Assembly: GCA_039621445.1 (NCBI GenBank)
Contig: CP154956.1
Location: forward strand, 96,662,406-96,726,405
DNA: 64,000 bases
Reading direction: 5' to 3'
Source: Euglena gracilis
Taxonomy: Eukaryota; Euglenida; Euglenophyceae; Euglenales
Shown piece by piece: positions 1-10,014 of this stretch. How positions within the stretch are numbered: position 1 is the first letter of the stretch; each line of letters opens with the position of its first letter. Made by a program: the position numbers and the translations under genes. A model generated the notes under the pieces. The model ran no database searches, was not told the DNA's origin, and saw only the letters and a program-made list of their open reading frames with translations.

Positions 1-1463
1 TCTATTTTTCCCGATCAAATTTGCCAATGCCAGTTAAACGGCTGGTGCAATTTCTATTTCACTCGGCCCAGGCGGAGATCGATCCATAGCCTGGCCGGCT
101 TGGAGAAAAGGTGCTGGCTGGCTGGACCCCCCCCCCCTGGGTTAGAGTGCCCTCTGGCTGACAAAATTCCCTGTCCGCCCCCAGAGTTGGTATTTGTGTG
201 ATATGAAACCTGAGAACCGGAGAAAGTTCATGTTACTTTGCATGTTTTACAATTGTGAAGGAAGCAAAAAAATCCTAATGCCCTTCTCACCGGGGCACTC
301 GTATTTTCGCCGACAGCCAGTGACAAAATGGTTCATTCCTCATATATTCCTTCTCCTCTCCCATTATCTCCCCTGTATGTTTTCCACGCATACAAGGGGG
401 GGGGAACACAAGTGTGGAGCTCCTGAAGGAGTGAACACGCAACTCGCATTTTTTTTGTATGTGTTTTTTTTCGTCGCGCTTTTCGAGAGTCTATTTTCAC
501 CCCCCACCTGTGCGCATAAAACTTCATCTTCAATGGAAATGTTCAATTCAGGCAGCAAAAAAGGATCCAAATGTGTGTTCATTGGACACAGGCTGGCACG
601 TATTGTTCACTCCCAACCTTTTCGATCTAAATTGTTCCCTTTTAAACCACTTAGCCAAAGGTCCAAGCAGATGAAATCCATTATCTCTGCAATTAATTAG
701 TCTCTAATTAATTACGGATTTCAGAAGCACTCCCCCTCAGGCATATTTGTTGGGATTGGTGCTTTTCCCCCACAGGAGACCTCGTGGATCACAAGCACCC
801 GGTGCACGATCAAATGCGGAAGTGTGCCTTGTGAATCGAACGTTCCTGCCCTATCTTGTCCTGCCCTGCCCTGCCCTGTGCTGTCATTTTTCTTTGCATG
901 TGCAGGGAGTCCAGTTTCTGGCTGCAGCGGCCTCTGCCACCGGAGATGGTCCGATATGCAGTGGGCAAGGCTGGCAGCCCCCACCCCCCATACCCGGACA
1001 AACCTGATCGAAGCTCCAGAAAAGTTTTCAACTGTTTGAGGTTTGAAAAAATAGGTGGTTTAAAAAGGTGTCCAGAAATGTGGGAATTCTGTTCTGGCTT
1101 CTGTTTAGCTTGTAGTCTTTGTAGTCTTGAGTTGCAATTCTTTCCTGTCGAGAATGTGTGCTCGACCCCCCCCCCCAAGAACCAAGTCCCGGTCCAGTGA
1201 GAGGCAGGCTGTCCGTTTCCTGTGCTCGGTTGTTGTCGTTGTAGTAGTAGTAGTAGTAGTAGTAGTATTTTTTTGGCGGAGGTCACATGCCGCCAGCGTT
1301 GGCGGCGGGCGACGTTGCAGGGTTGTTGCCTATCAGCCAGGCGATTTGTTTCGTGATTTGTGCGTGACCCCGCCTGTGGGATGGCCAGAGTCACAAGGGA
1401 GTGGCTGGAAAGGATTGCCACTCCCCCGGAAGTGCTGTCCATTATGTCCAGGGTCGCCCATTT
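1..1463. other. non-coding region, no gene supported
   Basis: I find no convincing gene here. The open frames on either strand cross homopolymers and a trinucleotide microsatellite and lack family motifs. Runs of C (around 127-138 and 1166-1175) and repeated CCTGC near 850-880 mark simple-sequence DNA. Confidence 0.5.
1232..1268. repeat. (GTA)n trinucleotide microsatellite
   Basis: About nine uninterrupted GTA units follow a short GTT-rich lead-in. The tract makes spurious open frames (poly-Val on +, poly-Leu on -) on both strands. Confidence 0.9.
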
Positions 1464-1604
1464 TTCCAGGGCATTTTCCCTCCATTCGTTGGGCTCAACG
1501 CGAGAGACTGCCTGCCGTCGACGCCCACTTCCTGACACAGCTCACCGAGCCTTTCCTCCAGCAGCAGTGCCAAGAGAGGTCCCAGCGTTACACGGACCAT
1601 TTCA
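1464..1604 (+). CDS. possible internal exon of an unknown gene
   Basis: A stretch of mixed, protein-like composition follows a pyrimidine run ending in CAG (about 1450-1463) and ends at CAG|GT near 1604. In the best frame it reads a helical, Gln/Glu-rich peptide containing LPAVDAHFLTQLTEPF and QQQCQERSQRY. The acceptor and donor placement, and the lack of simple repeats compared with its surroundings, are the only support. No family is recognised and no partner exon is identified. It could equally be a chance open frame. Confidence 0.22.
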
Positions 1605-2078
1605 GGTCCTCCCTCTCCCGGTCACTTTCCTCCTGTAGCATTGGATTGTTGCCACCTCAAAGCGAATTTTCAGCGTTTGTCGTTTGTCGTGTGAGCTTTT
1701 CAGCCTGACTCTTTTCCACTTTATTCAATGATGACAATAAGGAAGGAGATCTCTGATGTTTCCCCTGTTGATTTTCAAACATTTCACCACTTCCGCATGT
1801 TGCATTTGTCAGCTTAAAAGACTTCTGTCTCCACCTGTTGAAAGTAGGTCCGGAGTAATAAAATGCATAATAAACAGGAACAACAATAACGCTAGTGTAT
1901 CCACAGTGATAGCATACACATAGCAAACAGAAAAATGTGTTTAATGATGAAGAATGCCTTTGGTGTGCTGTTTGCAGATCTGTTTGTGAAAATCGGAGAC
2001 AAACAACGGTACCTGGAAAAAATGTTCCTAAGGTTCAACCCTGTTTGGTTTTTCACCATTGTATTTTGCATTGAATGT

Positions 2079-2099
2079 GATCAGGGCAAAACACACACG

Positions 2100-2146
<47 letters not shown>

Positions 2147-2162
2147 TTTTTTTGCCCTGATC
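2079..2162. repeat. (CA)n/(CG)n microsatellite inside an inverted repeat
   Basis: A CA dinucleotide tract (about 2091-2143, with a CG-rich start) is flanked by GATCAGGGCAAAA on the left and its complement, TTTTGCCCTGATC, on the right. The whole could fold into a hairpin with the microsatellite as the loop. Confidence 0.85.
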
Positions 2163-2794
2163 GCGGGGTTGCATGATTGGAGTGGCTGCAAGGACGTTGT
2201 GCTGTGTGATTTGCCACCCCAACATCGCCAACGCCTCTTTCATTTGCAAGGGGATTTGTTATGGAAACAGTTTCCCTCCCTTCGCCAGAGGTAAAGCGCA
2301 CCGCACTTACGATGAGTACGAGTCGAATGCGTACTTGCCATTTGGTATCTTGAGGCCGTTTGAGCAGGTTGTATGTGCCCCCCCCCCCAGATGCTATGGC
2401 ACTCCGGCACAGCTGTGCTGAACTTGTTTTCTTTAAAGGGTTAAAATGGCTGAAAATGGGGTTTGGAAGTTTTTACGTGCCAAACGACGAACCTCGCAGC
2501 TCAACAATTTTTAGTCTGAAGTTTGTCTGGACCATCCTCGCCCCACAGAATGTGCCCATCCAGGCATGTTGGGGCTGCAAGCAGATGATGCCTTGGAGCC
2601 CCCGCTATTTCGAGGTGCGTCGTTGTGGTCGTTGAACTGTTTTTCTGTGTGGGACGCCAAAGTCTGGGGTCTTTGTTCTCTGCCATCCGTTCTCACTTCA
2701 TGGCAACCTTCACCCGTGTTGATTCTGCTGTGGAGTTGGGCGAGCGATTTCGTCGAGGTGTTCATCCCATTCGTGCCCTCCTCCGACGCCGGGG

Positions 2795-3022
2795 GTGGCG
2801 TCGCCGTCCCCCGGCCCCACGCAGTTCCAGGACCACAAGCCGGGTGGGGCGTGGTGCTTCGTGTGCAAGGAGGTCCACCGCGCGTTCCTGCGCCTGCTGG
2901 CGGCCCGCTGGCTGACCGTCGCGCTGCAGCGCGCCACGGACGCCGGCGGCGGGGGCGACGCCGGCCCCCTGGATGGGATTCTGCTGTGCCGCGGCTGCAC
3001 GCATTGCGGCAACCGGGGCTGA
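2795..3022 (+). CDS. possible terminal exon, Cys-rich zinc-binding-like
   Basis: This is a GC-rich, codon-biased stretch in otherwise AT-rich DNA. The frame reads a CxxC pair (WCFVCKEVH) and, about 45 residues later, LLCRGCTHCGNRG before a TGA at about 3020. Two CxxC-type clusters suggest a zinc-binding fold. A possible acceptor (CGCAG) lies near 2824, and AT-rich sequence that could be a 3' untranslated region follows the stop. No family is recognised. The CTHC motif recurs in the probable exon at 63.3 kb, which may be coincidence. Open frames in the other two phases are shadows produced by the high GC content. Confidence 0.35.
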   Translation: MASPSPGPTQFQDHKPGGAWCFVCKEVHRAFLRLLAARWLTVALQRATDAGGGGDAGPLDGILLCRGCTHCGNRG

Positions 3023-3560
3023 CCCCAATGGCCTCAACCCAGAAGGTTTGTCGCAAGCATAATTTTATCGCCTTACCTTATTATTTATTCTAGTGTTAAT
3101 GCACAGGAATCTTTTGTATTTACATTAGTAAATAATTGCATGCACATAATTCCAAGCATAAATTTCGATATGAAGTGAACAAATTTTCAGATCAGCAGAA
3201 ATTTTTTTCATTTGCCAGTGTCCAGCATGACAACGCCAATAACGGAAGATGTTTTTTCCATTTCCTAAATTCGTGGATTGAGTTTTTATATTTTCGCTGT
3301 TGTCATCTGACAGCCATGCTTCCAAAGCTTGTTTCTGAAGGACATTGTATTTCTCCAAGTGAAATGCAAAACTGCATGGCCAGCAATGCATGTAAGTGAT
3401 CTAACCCCAACCCAGGAATGAGTGAAACTGAATTTATTTCTGTATTTTTGTGTATCACAGGCCTTCCTCCAATCTTTTTGACATGGTATGGCTATTAGCA
3501 ACCGTTTTCTTTTTCTTTTTGAAAATGTGCCGAACCAGGTAAGACCCCCAGGGTGGGCGT

Positions 3561-3737
3561 CTGTTTTGTTGTCTGGGTAGCCCCGCCAAAGAGGACGGGC
3601 ACAAACGCATCTCGTGCCCCTACCGGGAGATAACGTGCCACCGCTGCGGCCAGCCAGGGCATGTCGCCACCCCTGCAGGCAGGCTCTTTGGGGTTTCGTT
3701 TGTCCATCCTGAGTTTTTTTTGGATTTTGCAGTGTGA
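3561..3737 (+). pseudogene. CCHC zinc-knuckle-like exon fragment
   Basis: The frame reads EDGHKRISCPYREITCHRCG followed by QPGHVATP. This is the spacing of two consecutive CCHC zinc knuckles (CxxCGxxGH) like those of nucleic-acid-binding CNBP-type proteins or retroelement nucleocapsids. The first knuckle lacks its leading CxxC and the second lacks its last Cys, so this is either an exon whose partners lie elsewhere or a decayed remnant. The frame then runs into low-complexity sequence and stops at 3735-3737. Origin, cellular or retroelement, cannot be decided here. Confidence 0.35.
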
Positions 3738-4379
3738 TAGGGTTAGGGTTAGCATTTTTTCCCTTAAGACCGCCCCTTAAGGACCTTACCCTTAGGCCTA
3801 AGGGATTTGGCTGTCCCTTTGTTCCCTTCAAGCCGAACCGTGGCTTGAACGGGGCCCCAAAAAGTACCAGGTCGAAAAACACATTTTTTTTTTACGCTTT
3901 GGTTGGATGGGAGATGTTCCAATACGCCAGAAATCATTTTTTTCGTGAAGTCGACCCGGTCATTCCGAAATATGTCCTTTTTCGGCCATTTGTCGTATGA
4001 TTTTTCATTGAATGTGCTGGGACGGGAAGTCTTTTTTCCCCGTTCCGAACCCGGTAGGTCCCATATGGCTGCGGAGTGAAAAAAATAACGCAGCTTCGTG
4101 ATTTAAAACGAAAGGGGTTGCCACTCAACAGAGGGGACCTCCTGAGAGGAAGCCTGGGTTTGATGCCCCGCGAAGGTGGAGCAGGCTTAAGGTATCGCAC
4201 AGCAACATTGCATTTCCGTTGGATTTTGCGACTTCTATATGTTCACCGCGGCCTTTGGTATTTGCTCCGGACATTCCATCTTTTGCGAAGTTGTCGGAGT
4301 CGTGTTAATTTTTTTTGGTTGACCCTGGGCTAGGTCCTTTTTTGTTGCGCACATCAATGCGGCAGGAAGCTATTTTACG
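3738..4379. other. non-coding; two telomere-like units
   Basis: At 3738-3753 there are two TAGGGT units in the orientation of the large array at 48.4 kb. The rest shows no supported gene. Short frames here are interrupted and carry no motif. Confidence 0.5.
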
Positions 4380-4837
4380 CGGACACCTCGGGCTCCGCAC
4401 TTTGCCATTGTGAGGCCATGCCTTGCTCGCCGGCGGTTTGTTGTGATTGTTTTGGCGCGCTGGGGTGGGAGTCTGCGCTTAGTGCCTTTTTTCGCTGGCT
4501 TATTCTTAAATCGCCCTTCGAAAACCCAGAAGAAAGGAACAGAGTCTCGAACGAAGACGAACATAGAGAGGCGGTCCAGATCAACAGGATATACAGAAGG
4601 ATTCGAAAAAGACGACCATCAAGTCAGTGTACAATTTCAATTTTACTTCCATGAACAATGCAGTGGGTTAGGAGGTCCCGCTTAGTGCCTTTTGCCCGTC
4701 GACACCCGGAAGAAAGGAACGACAAAAACCTTATCAATTGGAAGAAGAAGAAGTCAATCAATCAATTCAAATTATCCAGAAAAAGACGCTCGTGCAGAAT
4801 CTCAAAGCTGAATTTGTTGAAGTTTCTGAAAGATTTC
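4380..4837 (+). repeat. DIRS terminal/leader fragments (older copies)
   Basis: The block beginning GGACACCTCGGGCTCCGC at about 4382 is repeated in reverse complement at 11875-11922, and its inner part recurs at 10015-10080. At about 4666 the sequence jumps back to the same motif (TTAGGAGGTCCCGCTTAGTG) and runs a second leader up to 4837. These are two partial leaders of a related DIRS family joined head to tail. The second is cut by the left end of the element at 4838 and may resume at 9405, which would make the 4.57 kb element a nested insertion. Confidence 0.65.
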
Positions 4838-4962
4838 GACCATTCGGGCTCCGCACAGCGAGATGGTGAGGTCCTGCTTTCCTTGCCGGCTGTTCTGTTC
4901 TGGTGTGTTTGTGCGTGCGCGGGGGGTGCTTCTTACCGCCTTTTGTTGCCGGAGTTGGCTGA
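4838..4962 (+). repeat. DIRS left terminal inverted repeat
   Basis: Positions 4862-4962 match the reverse complement of about 9250-9345, from ATGGTGAGGTCCTGC through GTTGCCGGAGTTGGC. The outermost 24 bases (4838-4861) are not shared with the right end but are shared, inverted, with the internal complementary region. Non-identical outer ends of this sort are diagnostic of DIRS termini. Confidence 0.85.
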
Positions 4963-5195
4963 TTCCTATTTCTGCCCTTCGACCTCAAGGAGAAAGAGTT
5001 TTACTTTTACGAGTGCAAGTGGAATTATTTTACGAGGAGTACTATTTCCCGAAGACCATCACTTTGACCAATTGGTGGACCGAACTTTTTCGGAACTTCA
5101 ACTTCCTGACGGAAGAATTCAACTCTTCGAGTTCAACTGGAACTATTCCCAGAAGTATTGCAATTGCAACAACAGAGATCAACAACTAGACTTCC

Positions 5196-6240
5196 ATGAA
5201 GAATGGATTTCAAAGACACTCTGAATTTCAAGAAGAACTTCAAAGAACTTCCAAGAAGTCAGCTGAAGCTGGGGAAGGTGGAGACACAGCAGCAGCTGCA
5301 GAAGCTGGAGGGGCGGCAGCAGCACACCTGTCCGTGGCCATCGCAACCCCCCCACCCCCCAGGGCATCAGAGATTTCAAAATCCCCCTCTCAACATGAGA
5401 ATGGCCATGGAACATGGACAACTGTGGTCAGGAGGACAAGAAGACAGAAGGGGAATACCGTCACAGGTCCAACAGACTCCCCCCCTTTTTCTATGTCCCC
5501 CCCCTTCCAGGGGACAAAGCCAGGGCTGTGGCAGCCTTTCAACAAATATCAGAAATCCAAAGGATTCAAGTCATCATGGCTATGGCAGCCAGCATCCAAA
5601 AGGACCTGGGGTCCAGAATCAAGGCTATGGAAGCCATCATTCAAGAGGGCAGTGGGCCCATGGGCAAGGCTATGGCAGCCAGTGCCCCAGCCTGGAAAGA
5701 TCCCACTGGGGAAGGGTATGTCCAACTTACCCCACAGATCTCTCAAACATAAACCCCTCAGGAGCTGCCAATCCAAGCAAGCAGCCCCCCCTTCAGGGGA
5801 AGGCCAATGGAGGCCATTATATGCAAGAGGCCAATTGAGGCCAGGGGAAGCATCAAAATATCAAGGCCAACGGAGGCCATTTCAATCAAAATCAGGTGGC
5901 CATTGGAGGCCAGTGCATTCCAGATCACATCAGCCCTTGGGGGGGAGGCCCAAGATTGGCTACACCAGGGCCCCCCCAGAAGGTAATCAGCCCACACACC
6001 CCAGCTATATATGTACCTCCCCACTGCAGGCACAGACCTTCCCCCATCTTTCAAATTCAGGGGGAAAGCCTGTCTTTGAGCAGCCCTATGGCAGGGCCAG
6101 AGGTGACCCCAGTGATGGGGCAGCCAGGGAGGACCCCAGTGATGGGGCCAGGGGGAAGGACCCCAGTGATGGGGCCTGTGGAATCCCCAGACACATTACA
6201 CCCAGGGGTGCCCCCCTACAGAGCCCTGCAGGCCGGCATT
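5196..6240 (+). pseudogene. DIRS gag-like region
   Basis: This is the first coding stretch after the leader. It opens with a Gln/Lys-rich N-terminus and a segment reading GHGTWTTVVRRTRRQKG, which is conserved in the DIRS copies at about 9.63 kb (+) and 11.45 kb (-) and therefore marks a real frame. Further on, the best-looking frame is a Gly/His/Tyr/Gln-rich tract (NQGYGSHH, GQGYGSQ) in another phase. The coding frame therefore probably shifts inside the C-rich stretches near 5345 and 5480-5510. Another repeated motif (DPSDGA and variants) lies near 6100-6180. DIRS Gag proteins are poorly conserved, so the assignment rests on position, on recurrence in the other copies, and on the join to RT. 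The start at 5196 is the first ATG of the longest frame; 5203 is an alternative in the other frame. Confidence 0.5.
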
Positions 6241-8072
6241 CCCCATTGGGTCAAGGCAGGATCCAGCACAGAGGTATTAAAATTAATAAGGGAAGGGGTC
6301 AGGGCAGATATTCCCCTCCCCCCTCAGATGTCCTTAAAAGTTCCCTTCAAAACTCCCCAAGAAATAATGACTGCCCAGAAAATTCTGAGGGAATACGAAT
6401 GTGCAGGGGCAACCAGGCAAATCACCCCAGAGGAGGCAAAACATTTTGTCCCTTATTTTATCATTTCCAAAGAGGAAGGGGGAAAGACAAAGGAAAGACT
6501 AATTTCAGATTGTCGACAGTTAAATCTCCATTTCACCCCCCAGAAGTTCAGATTGGAACACATGGGAAACATCTTCCCATATGTCAGAAAAGGTTGGTTC
6601 TGTGGAAAAATAGATCTGAAAGATGCTTATTTCCACTTAAAGCTGCACAGCAGCCTGGAAAAACATGTTTGCATGCAGGTGGGGGGGGGGAAACGTGGCA
6701 ATTTCAAGCTGCATGCTTTGGTATAAGCAGCCTGCCACAAAAGTTTATGACTCTAATGAGAGTCTGGGAAAGGAAATGGAGAAAGGAAGGAAAGGTAGTT
6801 TTCATCTACCTGGACGACGTTTTTCTGTTAGCCCCCAGCAAAAAGACAGCAGCCCAACATTTGGCAGAAATGAAAAAAGATCTTATACTGGCAGGTTTCA
6901 TAAAAAACCTCCCCAAATCATGTCTGGAACCAACACAAGAAATAAAGCATTTGGGCGAGTGGATCAATTTGAAAAAAGGCCAACTGGAAATTCCACAGGA
7001 AAAACTGAAATCCTTAAGAAAGGAATTAGGAAAGGTGCTGACAGCACAAAAAATGAGCTGCAGAAAACTCAGCTCTATTGTAGGGCAAGTAAGAAGCTAT
7101 TTGGTTTCAATGCCTTTTCTCAGAATTCTGACAGATCAACTTTGCAAAATGGTGGATTTGCACACCAAGTGTGGTTGGGACCACACCTTGACCATTCCCC
7201 AAGGGGTCAAAGATCAAATTGTGGAGTTAAAGGCATTTTTGCAGCCAGGTGTGGGCAGAGCATTTCAATCCCAGGCCTCTCAGGAGCTCTTCTCAGACAG
7301 CAGCACCTGGCAATGGGGGGGGGGGCTGGACAAAGATTCAGGCCAAAAGGTGCAGAATTTTTGGAGGGACCTGCATGTCCTTCACATCAATCAAAAAGAA
7401 TTGCAGGCTGCAGTGGAAACTGTAAAATCTTTGGCCAAACCAAAGCAAACGATTGTGCTTCATGTGGACAGTCAGGTGGCTGTCAGTTATTTAACAAAAT
7501 GGGGAGGCAAAAAGCCATACCTAAATTCCATCCTAAAACCGCTGTTGTATCATTGTCAGGAAAAACAAATCAATTTGCAGGTGGTTTGGGTTCCCACAAA
7601 AGAACAATTGGCAGACTCCCTGACCAGGGAGCAAAAGGACCCAGGGGATTATACCCTAAACCTGAACATCTTTCACCAAATTCTTCAGTTCTTCAGAATG
7701 GACATAACCCCAGAAGTGGACATGTTTTGCACCCCCAGCAACAAAAAATTCCCCAAGTTCGTTTGTCGATACCCCCACCAAGGAGCCTTGCTGGTGGATG
7801 CCTTGAGGGCAGACTTGAGGGGCCTCCCCCCAGTTTATGCCAACCCTCCTTGGAGCATCATTCCCCAATGGGTTCAGAGAGTAATGTTAAACCCAGACCT
7901 AACATGTCTGTTGATCGTACCCCACTGGGCTTCGACATCATGGTGGCGCCAATTAATGTTAATCAGGCAGCCAGGCAGCAAAGTTTTGCTGGTACCCCCC
8001 CAATGGGGTCTATTCACTAACTGCTGGGGGGAGGAGATGCCCCCCCCCCAAAGTGGAATTTGGCCTGCTTGA
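6241..8072 (+). pseudogene. DIRS RT - RNase H - Dam-like methyltransferase
   Basis: This is the polymerase part of the element. The RT N-terminal half is in one frame (5896-6726) and contains IISKEEGGKTKERLISDCR and KIDLKDAYFHLKLH. The rest is in the -1 frame, with FIYLDDVFLLAP carrying the catalytic YLDD at 6807-6818. The switch falls at a run of ten G (6681-6690), so a single base restores or breaks continuity. RNase H follows with LFSDSSTWQWGGGLD (about 7287-7330), a conserved Glu in INQKELQAA, and HVDSQVAVSYL. The C-terminal domain has YANPPWSIIPQW, with the Dam-type NPPW motif at 7842-7853, then IVPHWASTSWW. That is the N6-adenine methyltransferase domain typical of DIRS1-group elements. 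The frame ends at 8070-8072, overlapping the recombinase start by 20 bases. Confidence 0.85.
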
Positions 8073-8990
8073 TTGTGTCAGGCACATATTACAATCCCAG
8101 GAAGTTTCGGTGTCCAGTATCGACACTTACATAAAAAAACGGGCAAATGTCAAAAGATATGACTCAGCCTTCAGGGCATTGGTGGGCCAGTTGTTGCACA
8201 AAGGGGTGCCCCTGCAGGATTGCACAATCCACAAGATGGCTGAAGCCATCCTTGATCTTGCTGTTCACAGCATCAATACTGCACGAAATGCATATGCAGC
8301 AGCCTTGTTACTCCCAGGGTTTGGGTCCTTGAGATTTTCACCCATTCTGGCTCCATTGAAAAGGAAATGGAATTCCAATGTCTGCAAGTATGCCCACTTT
8401 TGGGACCCCACTGATTTCCTAGAAAAGATCTTGAGAATTCAACACCTCTCTCAGACCTTTCTGTGAAAGAGCTCAGAAACAGACTCATCATCTGTTGGAG
8501 GCTTTTGCCCCTCCACAGGGGGGTTGATCTAGCCAGGACACAGCGAAAAATCAGTTTCGAGGAGAAAAAAATTTCATTTTATTGCAAACGAAAGGGTGGC
8601 AATTCCCAAGATGGGAGGAAGTTTTGAATTTGCCACACACACCCCTCATAAGCCCCTGGCATTTATTGCAAGAGTATGTGGAAAGGACAGCCCACATGGT
8701 TGGACACAAAAATAATTTGTTATGGTCTTTGGATGGTAAAAGACCCTTGACATCAGAAAGAGTGAATTCCCTCACCAAATAAATTCTGCAAGAGGGGGGG
8801 GGGTGGACACCACCCACTGGAAACCCCACAGCACCAGAGGGGCTGGGGTTTTATGGTGGAAAAATGCTGGTTTGCAAGGGGAAGAAGTCCAGCAGTTGGG
8901 TCAGTGGAAAAATTGTGGGGCCTTCCAAGCTCATTATTTGCGACTCGGGGTCGTATCAAAAATTCAAACAATTATGGCCCAAAGGAGGGT
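8053..8990 (+). pseudogene. DIRS tyrosine recombinase, frameshifted
   Basis: This would be the recombinase that inserts the circular DNA copy. The N-terminal core-binding part (8053-8466) reads SSIDTYIKKRANVKRYDSAF and a helical segment ending near LAPLKRKWN. The frame then shifts near 8435 into SVKELRNRLIICWRLLPLHR, which carries the first catalytic Arg box (LHRGVDLAR, about 8500-8530). A stop at about 8780, then a G8 run, lead to the third frame. There PHSTRGAGV provides the HxxR motif (8827-8838), and GAFQAHYLRLG provides the catalytic Tyr (8935-8937). All signature residues are therefore present, but spread over three frames. The C-terminal end is not defined because the last frame runs on into the complementary region. 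Confidence 0.85.
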
Positions 8991-8997
8991 GCACAGT

Positions 8998-9098
8998 ACC
9001 TCACCATCTCGCAGTGCGGATCCCGAATGGTCTCGGACTCCCACGACAGAGGAAGGGGGAGGAAGGGACCAAGAGGGCGAAGCACAGGGAGATGGTGA
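8998..9098 (+). repeat. DIRS internal complementary region (ICR)
   Basis: The left half (8998-9032) is the reverse complement of the extreme left end of the element (4838-4871), with 2 mismatches in 34. The right half (9033-9098) is the reverse complement of the extreme right end (9338-9404), with about 2 mismatches in 67. The two halves abut at 9031-9034, so the region spells the joined ends of a circular form in inverted orientation. In the DIRS1 model this segment templates completion and ligation of the outer ends. Confidence 0.9.
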
Positions 9099-9249
9099 GC
9101 CCAACCCTCCCACCCAAAAAATCAGCAGAAAAAGAAAGACAACCCAGCCAGAAAGGGGACCCCCGACCATGCAGCCATGGGAGAGGGGGGGGGGGCGGGG
9201 CCACGACGGTTCAGCTTCGCCAAGGTGTCCGAGGAGGCCTCATCATCGC

Positions 9250-9404
9250 CAACTCCGGCAACAAAGGCGCAGTAAGAAGCACCCCCCGCACACGCACAAA
9301 CACACCAGAACAGAACAGCCGGCAAGGAAAGCAGGACCTCACCATCTTCTTGTGCTTCGCCCTCTTGGTCCCTTCCTCCCCCTTCCTCTGTCGTGGGAGT
9401 CCGA
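9250..9404 (-). repeat. DIRS right terminal inverted repeat
   Basis: Read on the minus strand, this begins TCGGACTCCCACGACAG, runs through a purine-rich tract and then matches the left repeat from ATGGTGAGGTCCTGC to GTTGCCGGAGTTGGC. Its outer 60-odd bases are unique to this end and are mirrored in the internal complementary region at 9033-9098. The boundary at 9404 is set by where that match stops. Confidence 0.85.
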
Positions 9405-10014
9405 AATGAGAGATGCAATTTCCAAGACAAACAGCGCTGGAAAACTTCAAGAGGGAGCAGCAGAAGCAGCAGCAGCTGGACAACATGACGGCGCGGGTCG
9501 ACTGTGGCGAACCGTGGCTGCCCCTTCACCAAAAGAAATTTCCCCAAAAGAAACTTCCACAACCCAAACCACCCAAAGTGACGGCCACGGACCCTGGAAA
9601 GTGACGGCCACGGACCCTGGCAGACAGTGGTCAGAAGACCCCGCAAGCGGCAGAGACAACAACCAGCAGGCCACTACGGCCATTGGAACCGGGACCATGG
9701 GGGCCAACGATTCAAATCACACAATGGATTTAAGCGGGGCTATGGCAAAAACCGCACAGGCCATGAAGGCAACAAAGGCCATGACGGCACAACCGGCCAT
9801 GAAGGCATCTACAGCATCAGAAGTGGCTGGAACAAAGGCCAAGGTGGCCACCAGCACCCAGACTTCACAGGACATGGCAGGGGCAGAAAATGTCATACAA
9901 ACCACCCCCCTCCTTTCTCAATCACACCACCCCCCAGGGGTCAAGGGAGGGGCTCGCACTCCCTCGAGGCAAGCCGAAAAGGGAGGAAGGGACACCGAGG
10001 GCGAAGTACAAAGA
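9405..10014 (+). pseudogene. gag fragment of an older DIRS copy
   Basis: The sequence resumes with a leader-like AT-balanced stretch. It then shows a Gln-rich N-terminus (FKREQQKQQQ near 9440) and a segment WQTVVRRPRKRQRQQ in another frame, parallel to VVRRTRRQ of the element upstream. A Gly/His-rich tract follows (GHEGNKGHDGTTGHEG, about 9760-9810). Frames change at least twice. It ends where the sequence switches to a terminal-repeat motif at 10015. It may be the continuation of the leader cut at 4837. Confidence 0.55.

Larger units (their letters stand above)
4838..9404 (+). mobile_element. DIRS1-like tyrosine-recombinase retrotransposon
   Basis: A 4.57 kb element with the complete architecture of the DIRS1 group. 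A left terminus begins GACCATTCGGG. It is followed by a gag-like region, reverse transcriptase, RNase H, a Dam-type N6-adenine methyltransferase domain, an overlapping tyrosine recombinase, an internal complementary region and a right terminus ending GTCCGA. There is no integrase or protease and no evident target-site duplication, as expected for integration through a circular intermediate by a tyrosine recombinase. The termini and complementary region are nearly perfect, which points to a fairly recent insertion. The coding frames nevertheless carry several frameshifts, one of them in a run of ten G, so the copy is either dead or its homopolymers are miscounted. Confidence 0.9.

Noticed and set aside
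810-1538. 242-codon minus-strand frame
   Set aside because: It runs through the GTA microsatellite (poly-Leu) and other simple sequence and has no motif.
3738-3753. Interstitial telomere at 3.7 kb
   Set aside because: Only about two units; too short to distinguish from chance.
6665-8020. 451-codon plus frame parallel to RT/RNase H
   Set aside because: It is the out-of-phase shadow of the polymerase; the YLDD, RNase H and NPPW motifs are in the other frame.
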